DNA from: DASQBT01 sp049578545
GTDB lineage: Bacteria > Pseudomonadota > Gammaproteobacteria > Burkholderiales > Thiobacillaceae
Direction of reading: 5' to 3'
Length of the DNA: 64,000 bases
NCBI GenBank assembly: GCA_049578545.1
Contig: JBAUMF010000088.1
Location: 10,337 to 74,336 of the forward strand
Within the stretch, counting starts at the first letter, position 1; every line of letters starts with the position of its first letter. The notes beneath the pieces were generated by a model. It was not told the origin of the DNA and searched no databases. It was given only the letters and a program-made list of their open reading frames with translations. Of the stretch, positions 16,682 to 26,113 are shown piece after piece. The translations under genes were made by a program, and so were the position numbers.

Positions 16682-19600
16682 ATGAGCAAACTCGGGATGA
16701 TCACTTTGGATGGCAACGAGGCCGTCGCCGGCGTGGCCTATTTGTGCAGCGAGGTCATTGCCATTTATCCGATTACGCCTTCGTCCAACATGGGCGAGTG
16801 GTCCGACGAGTGGGCTTCGCAGGGTCGACCCAACATTTGGGGGGCCACGCCTAAAATCGTCGAAATGCAGAGTGAAGGCGGTGTTGCAGGTGCCCTGCAT
16901 GGCGCGCTGCAGGCAGGAGCGCTGGCCACTTCCTTTACGGCCTCCCAGGGACTGCTGCTCATGATTCCCAACATGTACAAGATCGCGGGGGAGCTGACGT
17001 CGTTTGTCCTGCATGTTTCGGCGCGGACGATTGCCACCCATGCGCTTTCGATCTTCGGCGACCATAGCGATGTCATGGCTTGCCGATCCACCGGCTTCTC
17101 CATGTTGGCCTCAGGCAGCGTGCAGGAGGCACAGGACATGGCGCTGATTGCCCACGCCGCAACCCTGCAGGGGCGGATTCCTGTGCTGCACTTCTTCGAT
17201 GGCTTCCGCACATCGCACGAAGTGGCCAAGATTGAGGCGCTTGGAGCCGATGCAGTGCACGCCATGATCAATGAGGACACGGTGATCGCTCACAGGAAAC
17301 GCGCATTGTCGCCAGAACATCCCGTATTGCGCGGCAGTTCGCAGAACCCAGATGTCTTCTTCCAGGCACGCGAGCGCATCAACCCGTTCTACAACTCGTT
17401 TCCCCAGATCGTGCAGGGCGCCATGACCCGCTTCGCCCAGCTCACCGGACGGCAGTATCGGTTGTTTGACTATGTGGGCGCGGCGGATGCCGAAAGGGTC
17501 GTCGTCCTCATGGGTTCGGGCGCGGAAGTCGTGCATGAAACAGTCGACGACCTGGCCCGGCTTGGCGAGAAGGTCGGCGTGGTAAAGGTGCGCCTGTATC
17601 GGCCATTCGATGCCAAAGCATTGATCGAGGCCTTGCCGGCAACAGTCAAATCGGTCGCCGTACTTGACCGGTGCAAGGAGCCTGGAGCGGATGGTGAACC
17701 GCTCTACAAGGATGTGGTGACGGCGCTTGCACAGGCGGCAGCCGACGGCAGCAGAAGCATGCCGCGGGTGATTGGCGGCCGCTATGGTCTGGCGAGCAAG
17801 GAGTTTACCCCGGGCATGGTGAAGGCCGTGTTCGATGAATTGGGGCAGGCGAGCGTCAAGCGCGATTTCACCATCGGTATCGTTGATGACGTTAGCCATC
17901 TCTCCCTTGCATGGGATGGCGAATTCCGCACGCAGGCCTCCGGGACGGCGCAGAAGGCAATGTTTTACGGGCTGGGTTCCGATGGAACCGTTTCGGCCAA
18001 CAAGAATTCGATCAAGATCATTGGCGAGTCAACCGAGCTATATGCCCAGGGCTATTTTGTCTATGACTCGAAGAAATCCGGCGCGGTCACCGTATCGCAC
18101 CTGCGTTTCGGGCCCGAGCCCATTCGTTCCGCCTATCTGATTGGCGAGGATGAGGCGCAGTTTGTGGCCTGTCATCAGACGGTATTTCTTGAACGTTACG
18201 ACATGCTGGCACATGCCGCAGACGGTGCCGTATTCCTGCTCAACACACCTGTCGTACCGGAACAGGCGTGGAACAGCCTGCCGGCGGGGGTGCAGAATCA
18301 TATCTTGCGCAAGCGGCTCAGGCTTTATGTCATTGATGCCTACAAGGTGGCTGAGGCGGTGGGCATGGGCCGGCGCATCAACACCATCATGCAGACATGT
18401 TTCTTTGCCATTGCCGGAATTCTGCCGCGCGAGGAAGCGATCAACGCCATCAAGGCGGCAGTGGAGAAGACTTATGGCAGAAAGAGCAAGCGTCTGGCTG
18501 AACTCAATTACCAGGCTATCGATCAGTCGCTGGAAAACCTGCACCAGGTCGATGTGGGCAAGTGGTCTGATGTTACCGTCAGCGAACCGGCCAGTGCGTC
18601 TGGCTCTGCGGTATTGGCTGAAATGCCCGATTTTGTCCGCCAAGTCACTTTGCCCATTTATGCAGGCAAGGGCGACAGTCTGCCGGTTTCCCTTATGCCT
18701 GAAGATGGCACCTTTCCAGTGGGAACAGCCAAATGGGAGAAGCGCAACATCGCACTGGAAATACCGGTATGGGACGAGAAACTTTGCACCCAATGCGGCA
18801 AGTGCGTCTTCGTATGCCCGCACAGCGTGATTCGCGCCAGGGTTTTTCCCGCGGTTGCTGCCGCGACTGCGCCACCCAGCTTCAAGCATGTGCCTACCCG
18901 CAGCAAGGACTATCCAGTCGGAACACACATTAGCTACCAGGTGGCGGCCGAGGATTGCACTGGTTGCGCTTTGTGCGTTGAAGCCTGTCCCATCCACGAC
19001 AAATCCAATGTCAGCCATCGTGCGGTCAATATGGCACCGCAACCACCACTGCGGGAACAGGAACGCGATAATCTCGCATTTTTTTTGAGTCTGCCGGAAT
19101 ATGACCGCGACAAGCTCAAACACGCAACCATACCCGGCGCCATGCTGCTGGACCCGTTGTTCGAATTTTCCGGGGCCTGCTCCGGCTGTGGCGAGACACC
19201 CTATATCAGGCTGGCCTCCCAGCTGTTCGGTGATCGCATGATGGTCGCCAATGCAACCGGCTGTTCGTCGATTTATGGTGGCAATTTGCCAACCACGCCG
19301 TGGACGAAAAATGCCCAGGGGCGCGGCCCCGCATGGAACAACTCTCTGTTTGAAGACAATGCCGAGTTTGGCCTGGGCATGCGTGTGGCAGTTGATCAAT
19401 TGCATAGCTACGCACGCGGACTGGTAAGAAAGCTGGCTGAGCAGATTGGCGGCGACCTGGCGGAAGGTCTGCTGAGTGCAGATCAAACCGAAGAGCATGG
19501 CATACACGAGCAGCGCCAGCGTGTGGTGCAACTGCTCGAAAGAGTGTCGCGACTCGACAGCAGGGAAGCAAAGGAACTGGCTGCAGTGGCCGAGTACCTT

Positions 19601-20266
19601 ATCCGCCGCAGTGTCTGGATTATCGGTGGGGACGGCTGGGCCTACGATATCGGTTACGGCGGCCTCGACCACGTGCTCGCTCAGCCCTCCGATGTGAATA
19701 TCCTCGTTCTGGATACCGAGGTGTATTCCAATACCGGCGGCCAGACTTCCAAGGCCACGCCGCTGGGCGCGGTGGCCAAATTCTCCGCTGGAGGGAAGCC
19801 AACGGCAAAAAAGGATCTTGCCAAACTGGCAATGGATTACGGACATGTCTATGTGGCGCAGGTCGCCTTTGGCGCAAAGGATGTCCACACCCTGCGCGTT
19901 TTTCGTGAGGCAGAGTCCTATCAAGGCCCGTCCCTCATCATTGCCTATAGTCCCTGCATCGCCCACGGCGTGGATATGCAGTACAACCTGCGGCAGCAGG
20001 AACTTGCGGTTAAGACCGGCTATTTCCCGCTGTTCCGTTATGATCCGCGTGAGGACACCCCGTTCCGTGTTGACTCGGCAGAACCAAGTTTGCCGCTAAA
20101 GGAATTCACCAGCACGGAAACCCGGTTTTCCATGCTGTTTCGCAGCCATCCCGAGGCAGCACAACAGTTCCTTGAAGCTGCCCAGCAGGGCGTGAAGAAG
20201 CATTTTGCTGATTTGCAGTCCATGGCTTCTGCCGGAACGGCCAAACCAGAGCAGAAGGATTCATGA
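16682..20266 (+). CDS. nifJ: pyruvate:ferredoxin (flavodoxin) oxidoreductase
   Basis: A single-chain enzyme of about 1194 aa that decarboxylates pyruvate to acetyl-CoA and passes electrons to ferredoxin or flavodoxin. It has the N-terminal pyruvate/TPP domain (IYPITPSSNMGEW), the central gamma domain (FYGLGSDGTVSANKNSIKII), two 4Fe-4S motifs (CTQCGKCVFVCPH, CTGCALCVEACP), the cluster cysteines in FSGACSGCGETPY and the TPP motif GGDGWAYDIGYGGLDHV. The start has GGAGAGG upstream. It is probably co-transcribed with the downstream DHOD-like gene. The reaction can also run reductively, feeding CO2 fixation, but the direction cannot be told here. Confidence 0.97.
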   Translation: MSKLGMITLDGNEAVAGVAYLCSEVIAIYPITPSSNMGEWSDEWASQGRPNIWGATPKIVEMQSEGGVAGALHGALQAGALATSFTASQGLLLMIPNMYKIAGELTSFVLHVSARTIATHALSIFGDHSDVMACRSTGFSMLASGSVQEAQDMALIAHAATLQGRIPVLHFFDGFRTSHEVAKIEALGADAVHAMINEDTVIAHRKRALSPEHPVLRGSSQNPDVFFQARERINPFYNSFPQIVQGAMTRFAQLTGRQYRLFDYVGAADAERVVVLMGSGAEVVHETVDDLARLGEKVGVVKVRLYRPFDAKALIEALPATVKSVAVLDRCKEPGADGEPLYKDVVTALAQAAADGSRSMPRVIGGRYGLASKEFTPGMVKAVFDELGQASVKRDFTIGIVDDVSHLSLAWDGEFRTQASGTAQKAMFYGLGSDGTVSANKNSIKIIGESTELYAQGYFVYDSKKSGAVTVSHLRFGPEPIRSAYLIGEDEAQFVACHQTVFLERYDMLAHAADGAVFLLNTPVVPEQAWNSLPAGVQNHILRKRLRLYVIDAYKVAEAVGMGRRINTIMQTCFFAIAGILPREEAINAIKAAVEKTYGRKSKRLAELNYQAIDQSLENLHQVDVGKWSDVTVSEPASASGSAVLAEMPDFVRQVTLPIYAGKGDSLPVSLMPEDGTFPVGTAKWEKRNIALEIPVWDEKLCTQCGKCVFVCPHSVIRARVFPAVAAATAPPSFKHVPTRSKDYPVGTHISYQVAAEDCTGCALCVEACPIHDKSNVSHRAVNMAPQPPLREQERDNLAFFLSLPEYDRDKLKHATIPGAMLLDPLFEFSGACSGCGETPYIRLASQLFGDRMMVANATGCSSIYGGNLPTTPWTKNAQGRGPAWNNSLFEDNAEFGLGMRVAVDQLHSYARGLVRKLAEQIGGDLAEGLLSADQTEEHGIHEQRQRVVQLLERVSRLDSREAKELAAVAEYLIRRSVWIIGGDGWAYDIGYGGLDHVLAQPSDVNILVLDTEVYSNTGGQTSKATPLGAVAKFSAGGKPTAKKDLAKLAMDYGHVYVAQVAFGAKDVHTLRVFREAESYQGPSLIIAYSPCIAHGVDMQYNLRQQELAVKTGYFPLFRYDPREDTPFRVDSAEPSLPLKEFTSTETRFSMLFRSHPEAAQQFLEAAQQGVKKHFADLQSMASAGTAKPEQKDS

Positions 20267-20277
20267 GGGCTTAGGCA

Positions 20278-21291
20278 ATGATTGATCTCACCACAACCTA
20301 TCTTGGTCTCCAGCTGAAGAACCCCTTGGTCCCCTCAGCCTCGCCTTTATCAAAGAATATTGACACGGCAAAACGCCTGGAGGATGCCGGAGCTGCTGCG
20401 CTCGTCATGTATTCCCTGTTCGAGGAGGAACTGCTGGCAGAAGAGGCCATGGTGGACCGCTTTCTCGTGCATGGCGAGCTTGGCCACGGCGAAGCCGATA
20501 GCTACCTGCCGGATCACGACACATTTCGCAATGGTTTGGATGCCTACCTGGAACAGCTCCAGCGCTTGAAGGCGAATCTGGATATTCCGGTAGTGGCCAG
20601 CCTCAATGGCGTTTCCCTTTCCGGTTGGGTGGAACTTGGAGAACAGTTGCAGCAGGCCGGTGCCGACGCATTGGAATTGAATGTTTATTACGTTGCCGCT
20701 GATCCCCGGCAGACAGGCGACGCGGTGGAAGCGCGCTACATCGACTTGCTGAAGAAATTACGCAGTGTGGTGAACATTCCGATTGTCATGAAGCTCTCCC
20801 CGTTTTTTTCGGCGCTGCCGCATTTTGTCAAACGCATCGAGGGGGCAGGTGCAAAGGGTGTGGCCATATTTAACCGGTTTTATCAACCTGACGTCGATCT
20901 CGAGTTGCTCTGTGTCGAAGACAGCCTCCATCTTTCAACCCCGGATGAGGTTCTGCTTCGGCTGCGCTGGCTGGCCATTCTGCGTGGGCAGACGTCAATG
21001 ACTCTGGCCGCGACGGGAGGAGTATATAGCGCTGGGGATGCGCTCAAAATGATCCTGACGGGTGCGGATGTTGTCCATCTTGCCAGCTGTTTGCTAAAGC
21101 ATGGCCCGGCACGACTGACGGAAATTCTGGCGGGAATGCAGGTCTGGCTGGAAGAAAACGAGTATGAGTCGGTGCAGCAGATGAAGGGAAGCATGAGCCT
21201 GGGCAAACTGCGCGATCCGTCAGCCGTGGTTCGTGATGGCTACGTAAGGGTTCTGAACCACTACGTTCCACCGCCCGGGGTGGAGTCTTAA
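20278..21291 (+). CDS. dihydroorotate dehydrogenase-like flavoprotein
   Basis: A 337-aa FMN TIM-barrel protein of the DHOD/PreA-like group. LGLQLKNPLVPSASPLS, DALELNVYY, IPIVMKLSPFFSALPHFV and the phosphate-binding ATGGVYSAGDALKMILTGADVV segments are clear. It starts 12 nt after nifJ. DHOD-like genes are often found directly behind nifJ, suggesting an oxidoreductase using NifJ-reduced ferredoxin. It is unlikely to be the main pyrimidine enzyme PyrD. The substrate is not known. Confidence 0.88.
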   Translation: MIDLTTTYLGLQLKNPLVPSASPLSKNIDTAKRLEDAGAAALVMYSLFEEELLAEEAMVDRFLVHGELGHGEADSYLPDHDTFRNGLDAYLEQLQRLKANLDIPVVASLNGVSLSGWVELGEQLQQAGADALELNVYYVAADPRQTGDAVEARYIDLLKKLRSVVNIPIVMKLSPFFSALPHFVKRIEGAGAKGVAIFNRFYQPDVDLELLCVEDSLHLSTPDEVLLRLRWLAILRGQTSMTLAATGGVYSAGDALKMILTGADVVHLASCLLKHGPARLTEILAGMQVWLEENEYESVQQMKGSMSLGKLRDPSAVVRDGYVRVLNHYVPPPGVES

Positions 21292-21621
21292 GCATCGCGA
21301 CATAAATCTGCTGCATATCTGGATGGCAGCGTTGTGTGGTGGCGCCCGAAGTGCCGCATAAGAGGCAGCTTGGGCTTTGGCCGATGAGGGAGGGCCGGGC
21401 GAGGACAGTGCGCCGCCTGCATCCTGCCTTGGCCTTGCATTCGCATACGCTTGCCATCGTCCTTGCCCTCTGCAGTCGTCCGGCATTCCTCAAGTTATTC
21501 TGTGCACACCCGTGTCCTTGCACACCGTGCGACGTGCCCGCCAACGACTCGTTGCGAGTCGTCACGGCATCGATAGTTCTTCACACTGAGGGTGGTGGAG
21601 GCGCGATAAACTGACCTTGGG
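21292..21621. other. gene-free stretch
   Basis: No gene, RNA or clear terminator recognised. Short ORFs on both strands lack ribosome sites and have unlikely composition. Confidence 0.5.
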
Positions 21622-22260
21622 ATGAATGGCAATCTGCGTATGAAGAATAGAAATGACGTGTTCAGGCATGGTGCGCTGCTCGTCGGTACCTTGCTGGTGT
21701 TTGTATGGTCTGGAATCCGCCCGCACGATCGTTTCACCTGGTTTCTGGAAGTGGCACCGGTGCTGATTGCATTTCCCGTTATCGTGCTGACCTACCGGTC
21801 CTTTCGGTTGACTGATCTGGTGTACTTGGGTATTGCGTTGCATGCCATGATCCTGATGGTCGGCGGCCACTATACCTATGCGGAAGTACCCCTTTTCAAC
21901 TGGATTCGCGATCATTATGGCCTTGCGCGTAACGATTACGACCGGGTCGGTCATCTGGCCCAAGGCTTCTTCCCGGCGCTGATCGCACGTGAAATCCTTA
22001 TTCGTAAGCGCATCGTCCAGCCGGGTGGCTGGATGTTCTTTCTTGTGGTCTGTATCTGTCTGGCGATATCGGCCAGCTATGAATTGATCGAGTGGATGGT
22101 TGCGGAACTGTCGGGGGATGATGCAGTCGCATTTCTGGCGACTCAGGGTGATGTCTGGGACACTCAAAAGGACATGGCGTTCGCGCTAGTGGGCAGCATC
22201 CTCTCACAGGTGCTACTCTCTAAGCTGCACGACAGGCAACTGAAGGAGATCACATCATGA
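21622..22260 (+). CDS. DUF2238 (YjdF-family) membrane protein
   Basis: A 212-aa inner-membrane protein with five to six hydrophobic segments. The family signature GGHYTYAEVPLF, DRVGHLAQGFFPALIAREI and the acidic motif SASYELIEW are present, as is DVWDTQKDM. An in-frame ATG at 21640 is an alternative start. It overlaps the next gene by four bases (ATGA). No function is established for the family. Confidence 0.9.
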   Translation: MNGNLRMKNRNDVFRHGALLVGTLLVFVWSGIRPHDRFTWFLEVAPVLIAFPVIVLTYRSFRLTDLVYLGIALHAMILMVGGHYTYAEVPLFNWIRDHYGLARNDYDRVGHLAQGFFPALIAREILIRKRIVQPGGWMFFLVVCICLAISASYELIEWMVAELSGDDAVAFLATQGDVWDTQKDMAFALVGSILSQVLLSKLHDRQLKEITS

Positions 22261-23039
22261 AGAGGGTTTTGTTGGCGGGACTGCTGTTGGCGAGCTTGCC
22301 CACCTTGGCAGCCGTAGTGGGGAAGCCAGTGCAATACGAAGCCGATGGCATCACCATGAAAGGCTATATCGCCTACGACAATGCAAAGAAAGGCAAGCGA
22401 CCCGGTGTGCTGATCATCCACGAATGGTGGGGGCTGAACGACTATGCGCGCAGACGGGCAAACATGCTTGCCAAGGAAGGTTACATGGCCATGGCCGTTG
22501 ATATGTACGGCAATGGCAAGACCGCCGCTCATCCCAAGGATGCAGAAGCGTTTGCAACCGCGGTCGGCAAGAACCCAGCCGGTGCGCTGGCACGTTTCAA
22601 GGCGGCGGTGGCTACGCTCGAAAAACAACCGCAAACTGACAAGAAAAGGATCGCAGCCATTGGCTACTGCTTTGGCGGTGGACAAGTGTTGAACATGGCA
22701 CGTGATGGTCTGCCCCTCAAGGGAGTGGTCAGCTTTCATGGCAGCCTGGCCACGGACAATCCAGCAAAGTCAGGCCAGATCAGGGCCAGGATCAGGGTGT
22801 TCACTGGTGCGGCAGACCCGTTTGCGCCTCCCAAGGTGGTCGCTACGTTCGAAAAGGAGATGCAGGATGCCGGGGCGGATTACAAACTGGTGTCCTATCC
22901 GAACGCCATGCATAGTTTTACCAACCCGGATGCAGACAAATTTGGCAAGAAGTTCAACCTGCCGCTGAAATACGATGCCGCAGCCGATCACGACTCCTGG
23001 ACCCAGACCCTGGCATTCTTCAAGGAGATCTTCGAGTAA
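22257..23039 (+). CDS. dienelactone hydrolase family protein, exported
   Basis: A 260-aa alpha/beta hydrolase. A signal peptide of about 18 residues (MKRVLLAGLLLASLPTLA) indicates a periplasmic enzyme. HEWWGLNDYARRRANMLAKEG is the family signature; the nucleophile is Cys in GYCFGGG, with acid Asp in FTGAADPF and His in NAMHSFTNP. The real substrate is unknown. The stop overlaps the next start by one base. Confidence 0.9.
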   Translation: MKRVLLAGLLLASLPTLAAVVGKPVQYEADGITMKGYIAYDNAKKGKRPGVLIIHEWWGLNDYARRRANMLAKEGYMAMAVDMYGNGKTAAHPKDAEAFATAVGKNPAGALARFKAAVATLEKQPQTDKKRIAAIGYCFGGGQVLNMARDGLPLKGVVSFHGSLATDNPAKSGQIRARIRVFTGAADPFAPPKVVATFEKEMQDAGADYKLVSYPNAMHSFTNPDADKFGKKFNLPLKYDAAADHDSWTQTLAFFKEIFE

Positions 23040-23686
23040 TGGCAGATTCCTGCAATACCGGTGATTGCGATCATGGCGGGGCAAGACCAGCCGGACTGGG
23101 CATTCCCCAGACTGGAAAATTTGATGCGGCTGCTTTCGAAAAGGCGGTGACGGACCTGCTCCATGCCTGCGGGGTACCGAGCGATACGGTCCATACGGGT
23201 CGTACGGCCCAGCGTGTACGCGAACTTTGGGAAAGACGCCTGCTCGGCGGCTACAGCATGGATCCGGCACAGGCACTTGGCGAAGGCTTTGAGGACAGGC
23301 GCCAGGACATGGTAGTCGTGCGTGGCATTGCAGTTCACGGCGTGTGCCCGCATCACTTGGTGCCATTTCGTGGCGTGGCGCATGTGGCCTATATTCCAGG
23401 GGGGCGTTTGCACGGTTTTGGCCGCATTGCCCGCCTGGTGGATGCCATCGGCCATCGCTTCACCTACCAGGAATGGATGACACGGGATATTGCCGAAGCC
23501 CTAATAATGCACGGCGAAGCCAGGGGTGCAGCCTGCGTCATCGAAGCCGAGCAGCTTTGCCTGCTGCTGGGGGAAGATCGGCGTGGTGACGAGCGTGTTG
23601 TGACCCAGGCCTTTGCCGGCTGCATGGAAAGCAGCGACCAGTTGCGCAACGAGTTTATGCAGGCCATCCGGGGGGCAAGAGTTTGA
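23039..23686 (+). CDS. divergent GTP cyclohydrolase I family protein
   Basis: A 215-aa protein of the FolE/QueF T-fold superfamily. The zinc and catalytic core is recognisable: GVCPHHLVPF corresponds to the CEHHL motif, followed by AYIPGGRLHGFGRIARLVDAI and the second cysteine segment VIEAEQLCLLL. The usual MRG-V-K motif after that cysteine is replaced by GEDRRG, and the N-terminus is short and cysteine-rich. GTP hydrolysis to dihydroneopterin triphosphate is likely but not certain. It is coupled by TAATG to the hydrolase gene. Confidence 0.75.
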   Translation: MADSCNTGDCDHGGARPAGLGIPQTGKFDAAAFEKAVTDLLHACGVPSDTVHTGRTAQRVRELWERRLLGGYSMDPAQALGEGFEDRRQDMVVVRGIAVHGVCPHHLVPFRGVAHVAYIPGGRLHGFGRIARLVDAIGHRFTYQEWMTRDIAEALIMHGEARGAACVIEAEQLCLLLGEDRRGDERVVTQAFAGCMESSDQLRNEFMQAIRGARV

Positions 23687-23693
23687 CCGTTGA

Positions 23694-24320
23694 ATGACAA
23701 TGCGGGTCTGTCGATACTTGCCAAGACGAAATGGATTGGTAATGGTTTGCATAGGTTCACTGTTGTGTTTTCTTGTCTTGTTATCAGACCGAGCCAATGG
23801 GGGTGAAACGCGTTACAGCACGTCCCCTGAATCCGGTGTCGCAACCTGGGAGACACAAACCGACCATGTCTATCTGCGCATGACACAGATCACGCCTGAT
23901 CAGGCTCAAGCATTTATGCAGGCACGCGGACTGGATGAAAAATCGGTTGAGGAGTTTGCACGCCACTGTGTATTCATGACGGTATTGCGAAACGATTCCA
24001 AAAGTCCCATCAATTTCTTCATGGCTAATTGGCGTTATGTGCCAGAGAATGGCGTGCCTCAGGTGATGTTGACCAAGCATGATTGGCTGGCGCGATTTCA
24101 GAACCGGCACCATTCCCGGCAGGTAAGACTGGCATTTGAGTGGGCGCTGTTTCCTGTGGAGCAGACATTTTTCCCTGGAGACTGGAATCAGGGAATGACG
24201 ACATTTCAACTTCCGCCGGGGAGCCGGTTTGACGTGGTGTATCGTTGGCGCCAGGGCCGGACACGCCATCACGGAACACTGAAAGATGTTCAATGTGTGG
24301 TACCGCCTCCTGCCCCCTAA
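23694..24320 (+). CDS. uncharacterised exported protein, 208 aa
   Basis: No family recognised. A hydrophobic segment at about residues 14-31 (GLVMVCIGSLLCFLVLLS) acts as a signal peptide or anchor. The mature part looks beta-rich and contains ITPDQAQAFMQARGL, CVFMTVLRND and SPINFFMANWRYVP. It starts 7 nt after the GTP-cyclohydrolase-like gene and precedes a TlpA-type thioredoxin, so it may be an envelope protein of the same transcription unit. Confidence 0.65.
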   Translation: MTMRVCRYLPRRNGLVMVCIGSLLCFLVLLSDRANGGETRYSTSPESGVATWETQTDHVYLRMTQITPDQAQAFMQARGLDEKSVEEFARHCVFMTVLRNDSKSPINFFMANWRYVPENGVPQVMLTKHDWLARFQNRHHSRQVRLAFEWALFPVEQTFFPGDWNQGMTTFQLPPGSRFDVVYRWRQGRTRHHGTLKDVQCVVPPPAP

Positions 24321-24416
24321 TATAAGCCTGCCTCCAGCGTCACAATCGGCTCCGCCTTCAAGCGATGCGGCCGAGGGCCGGGGTGGGAAAACGATCAGGT
24401 TGCAGCGGCGACCATA

Positions 24417-24953
24417 ATGCAGAGAGGCATTGTCGCCATGATCGTAGTTCTGGCTGCCCTGCTGGCAACGCCTGGTCGCGCGGAGGACCCACCTCTGCAG
24501 ACTTCGCTGACACCCTTCAGACCCAGGTTGGCTGCACCTGATATCGATTTGCCTGACCTGGATGGACAAAGCATTTCCCTCGCCAAGCTGAAAGGCAAAG
24601 TCGTAATTGTCAATTTCTGGGCGACCTGGTGCCCGCCCTGCCGGCGCGAATTCGCATCCATGGAGCGGTTGAGGAAGATCATGGCGGATCGCCCACTGGC
24701 AATTCTGGCAGTCAATGAGGGAGAGAATGTTGATGCAATAGCGGGATTTACCGCTACACTGGACACACCTCCCACGTTTTATCTTCTGCAGGACCTGACG
24801 GGGGATGTCATGGCCAAGTGGCCTGTGCGTGGGCTGCCGACCACTTTTGTTGTAGACACGCGGGGTCGCATCGTTTTCCGTGCTATCGGGGGCCGGGAAT
24901 TTGACCACCCTCAAATGTTGCGTCAGCTCGAACGCCTGTTTGGAAGAAAATAG
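24417..24953 (+). CDS. TlpA/ResA-type periplasmic thiol-disulfide protein
   Basis: A 178-aa thioredoxin-fold protein with an N-terminal signal peptide (GIVAMIVVLAALLATPGRA). The redox site is WATWCPPCRREF (CPPC), preceded by LAKLKGKVVIVNFWATW, typical of TlpA/ResA/CcmG-like reductases. The cis-Pro segment is VRGLPTTFVVD. Such proteins reduce disulfides in the envelope, for example during cytochrome c maturation; the partner here is unknown. Confidence 0.9.
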   Translation: MQRGIVAMIVVLAALLATPGRAEDPPLQTSLTPFRPRLAAPDIDLPDLDGQSISLAKLKGKVVIVNFWATWCPPCRREFASMERLRKIMADRPLAILAVNEGENVDAIAGFTATLDTPPTFYLLQDLTGDVMAKWPVRGLPTTFVVDTRGRIVFRAIGGREFDHPQMLRQLERLFGRK

Positions 24954-25017
24954 GCACCTTGGGCTAGACTGAAGGGTGACCTGGCTGGTTTTTTTGAACG
25001 AAAGGGGAGGGGTTAGC

Positions 25018-25551
25018 ATGAGTCTGATTAATCTGGTTCAGCCGGAAGAAGCAACCGGCGAAGTAGGGCAAATCTACGCTGAAATTCAGCAGGCTTTCGG
25101 CAATGTTCCAAATGTAATGAAGGTGTGGAGCGTTTCCCCCTTGTTGCTGAAGCAGCAATGGGAGTTCGTCGCCTATTCAATGAAACATCCCAAGTTGTCT
25201 CCAGTTCTGCTGACGTGCATTCGGCTCATGGTCTCGCGCGGAAATCATTGTGACTACTGTGTCGACATGAATACCGGCATGCTCATCAATATGTTCGGCT
25301 GGAGTCCGGACCAGGTGGATTACTTGATTGACAATCCTGCCGATGCGAACCTGTCGCACAAGGAAAAGGCGATGCTCGGGCTGGTACTCAAGGCTGTGCG
25401 TCATTCCACCCACGTGACCGCGGCTGACGTCGCGCATGTCCGCGATCAGGGCTATAGCGACCTGGACATCATGGATGCCGTAGCCCATGGCGCGCGCATG
25501 GCGGCGAGTGATATCGTCATCAATACTTTTAAGGTGGAAAGGGATTTCTGA
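25018..25551 (+). CDS. carboxymuconolactone decarboxylase / AhpD-like protein
   Basis: A 177-aa alkylhydroperoxidase-D fold protein. The family motif HCDYCVDMNT carries a CxxC redox pair. Start chosen at the ATG with GGGAGGGG just upstream; an earlier in-frame start lacks a site. AhpD-like proteins act as thiol peroxidases or reductants, so an oxidative-stress role is likely. The preceding TlpA gene also makes a thiol-redox context. Confidence 0.88.
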   Translation: MSLINLVQPEEATGEVGQIYAEIQQAFGNVPNVMKVWSVSPLLLKQQWEFVAYSMKHPKLSPVLLTCIRLMVSRGNHCDYCVDMNTGMLINMFGWSPDQVDYLIDNPADANLSHKEKAMLGLVLKAVRHSTHVTAADVAHVRDQGYSDLDIMDAVAHGARMAASDIVINTFKVERDF

Positions 25552-25629
25552 GCGGTGGCCGAATTGGCATGCATGGAGAGAGTGCCTGATAGGCTCCTGA
25601 AGCCCAAAGAGGGCAAGAATTGACCATCC

Positions 25630-26097
25630 ATGACCAAACCGGTTGATAGACCCGCGACCATTATGCTTCCGCCAGTGGTATACGCCGTGGGCCTTGGGGT
25701 GGGGTGGTGGGTAGATCAATTTTTCCCGTTTGGTTTGTCCAATGGCCGCATCCAGCACAGCCTGGGCTGGGGGCTGGTGACATCCGGATTATTGGTGATG
25801 ATCTGGGCAGCCTTCACGCTCTGGCGGTTTCACACGACCGTCAACCCGTACAAGGCTGTTTCAAATCTGGTCTCGTCCGGTCCATTTGCCTTTTCCCGCA
25901 ACCCTATTTATTCAGGCGACTGGCTGGTTTATGCCGGCATAACCCTGTTGCTGAATACGTTCTGGACACTCCCGCTTGCATCAGCGGTCTGGTGGGTGAT
26001 GCGCAACCATGTCATCGCCCACGAAGAGGCCCACCTTACGGCGAAATTTGGTCAGACTTATCTCGATTACAAGAGCAGGGTCCGTCGCTGGATCTAG
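25630..26097 (+). CDS. isoprenylcysteine carboxyl methyltransferase-like membrane protein
   Basis: A 155-aa protein with four hydrophobic segments and the ICMT/PEMT signature: TTVNPYKAVSNLVSSGPFAFSRNP-type motif near residue 75-98, then NHVIAHEEAHLTAKFGQTYLDY. It probably methylates a membrane-associated substrate using SAM. The following CapA-like gene begins a few bases after its stop. Confidence 0.85.
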   Translation: MTKPVDRPATIMLPPVVYAVGLGVGWWVDQFFPFGLSNGRIQHSLGWGLVTSGLLVMIWAAFTLWRFHTTVNPYKAVSNLVSSGPFAFSRNPIYSGDWLVYAGITLLLNTFWTLPLASAVWWVMRNHVIAHEEAHLTAKFGQTYLDYKSRVRRWI

Positions 26098-26113
26098 ACC
26101 TGGGCAGCGACAG

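Noticed and set aside
18038..19966. A 642-codon reading frame antisense to nifJ
   Set aside because: NifJ is unmistakable on the plus strand; long antisense frames are expected in GC-rich coding DNA.
23784..25019. A 411-codon minus-strand reading frame
   Set aside because: It runs antisense through the exported-protein and TlpA genes, both supported by signal peptides or motifs.
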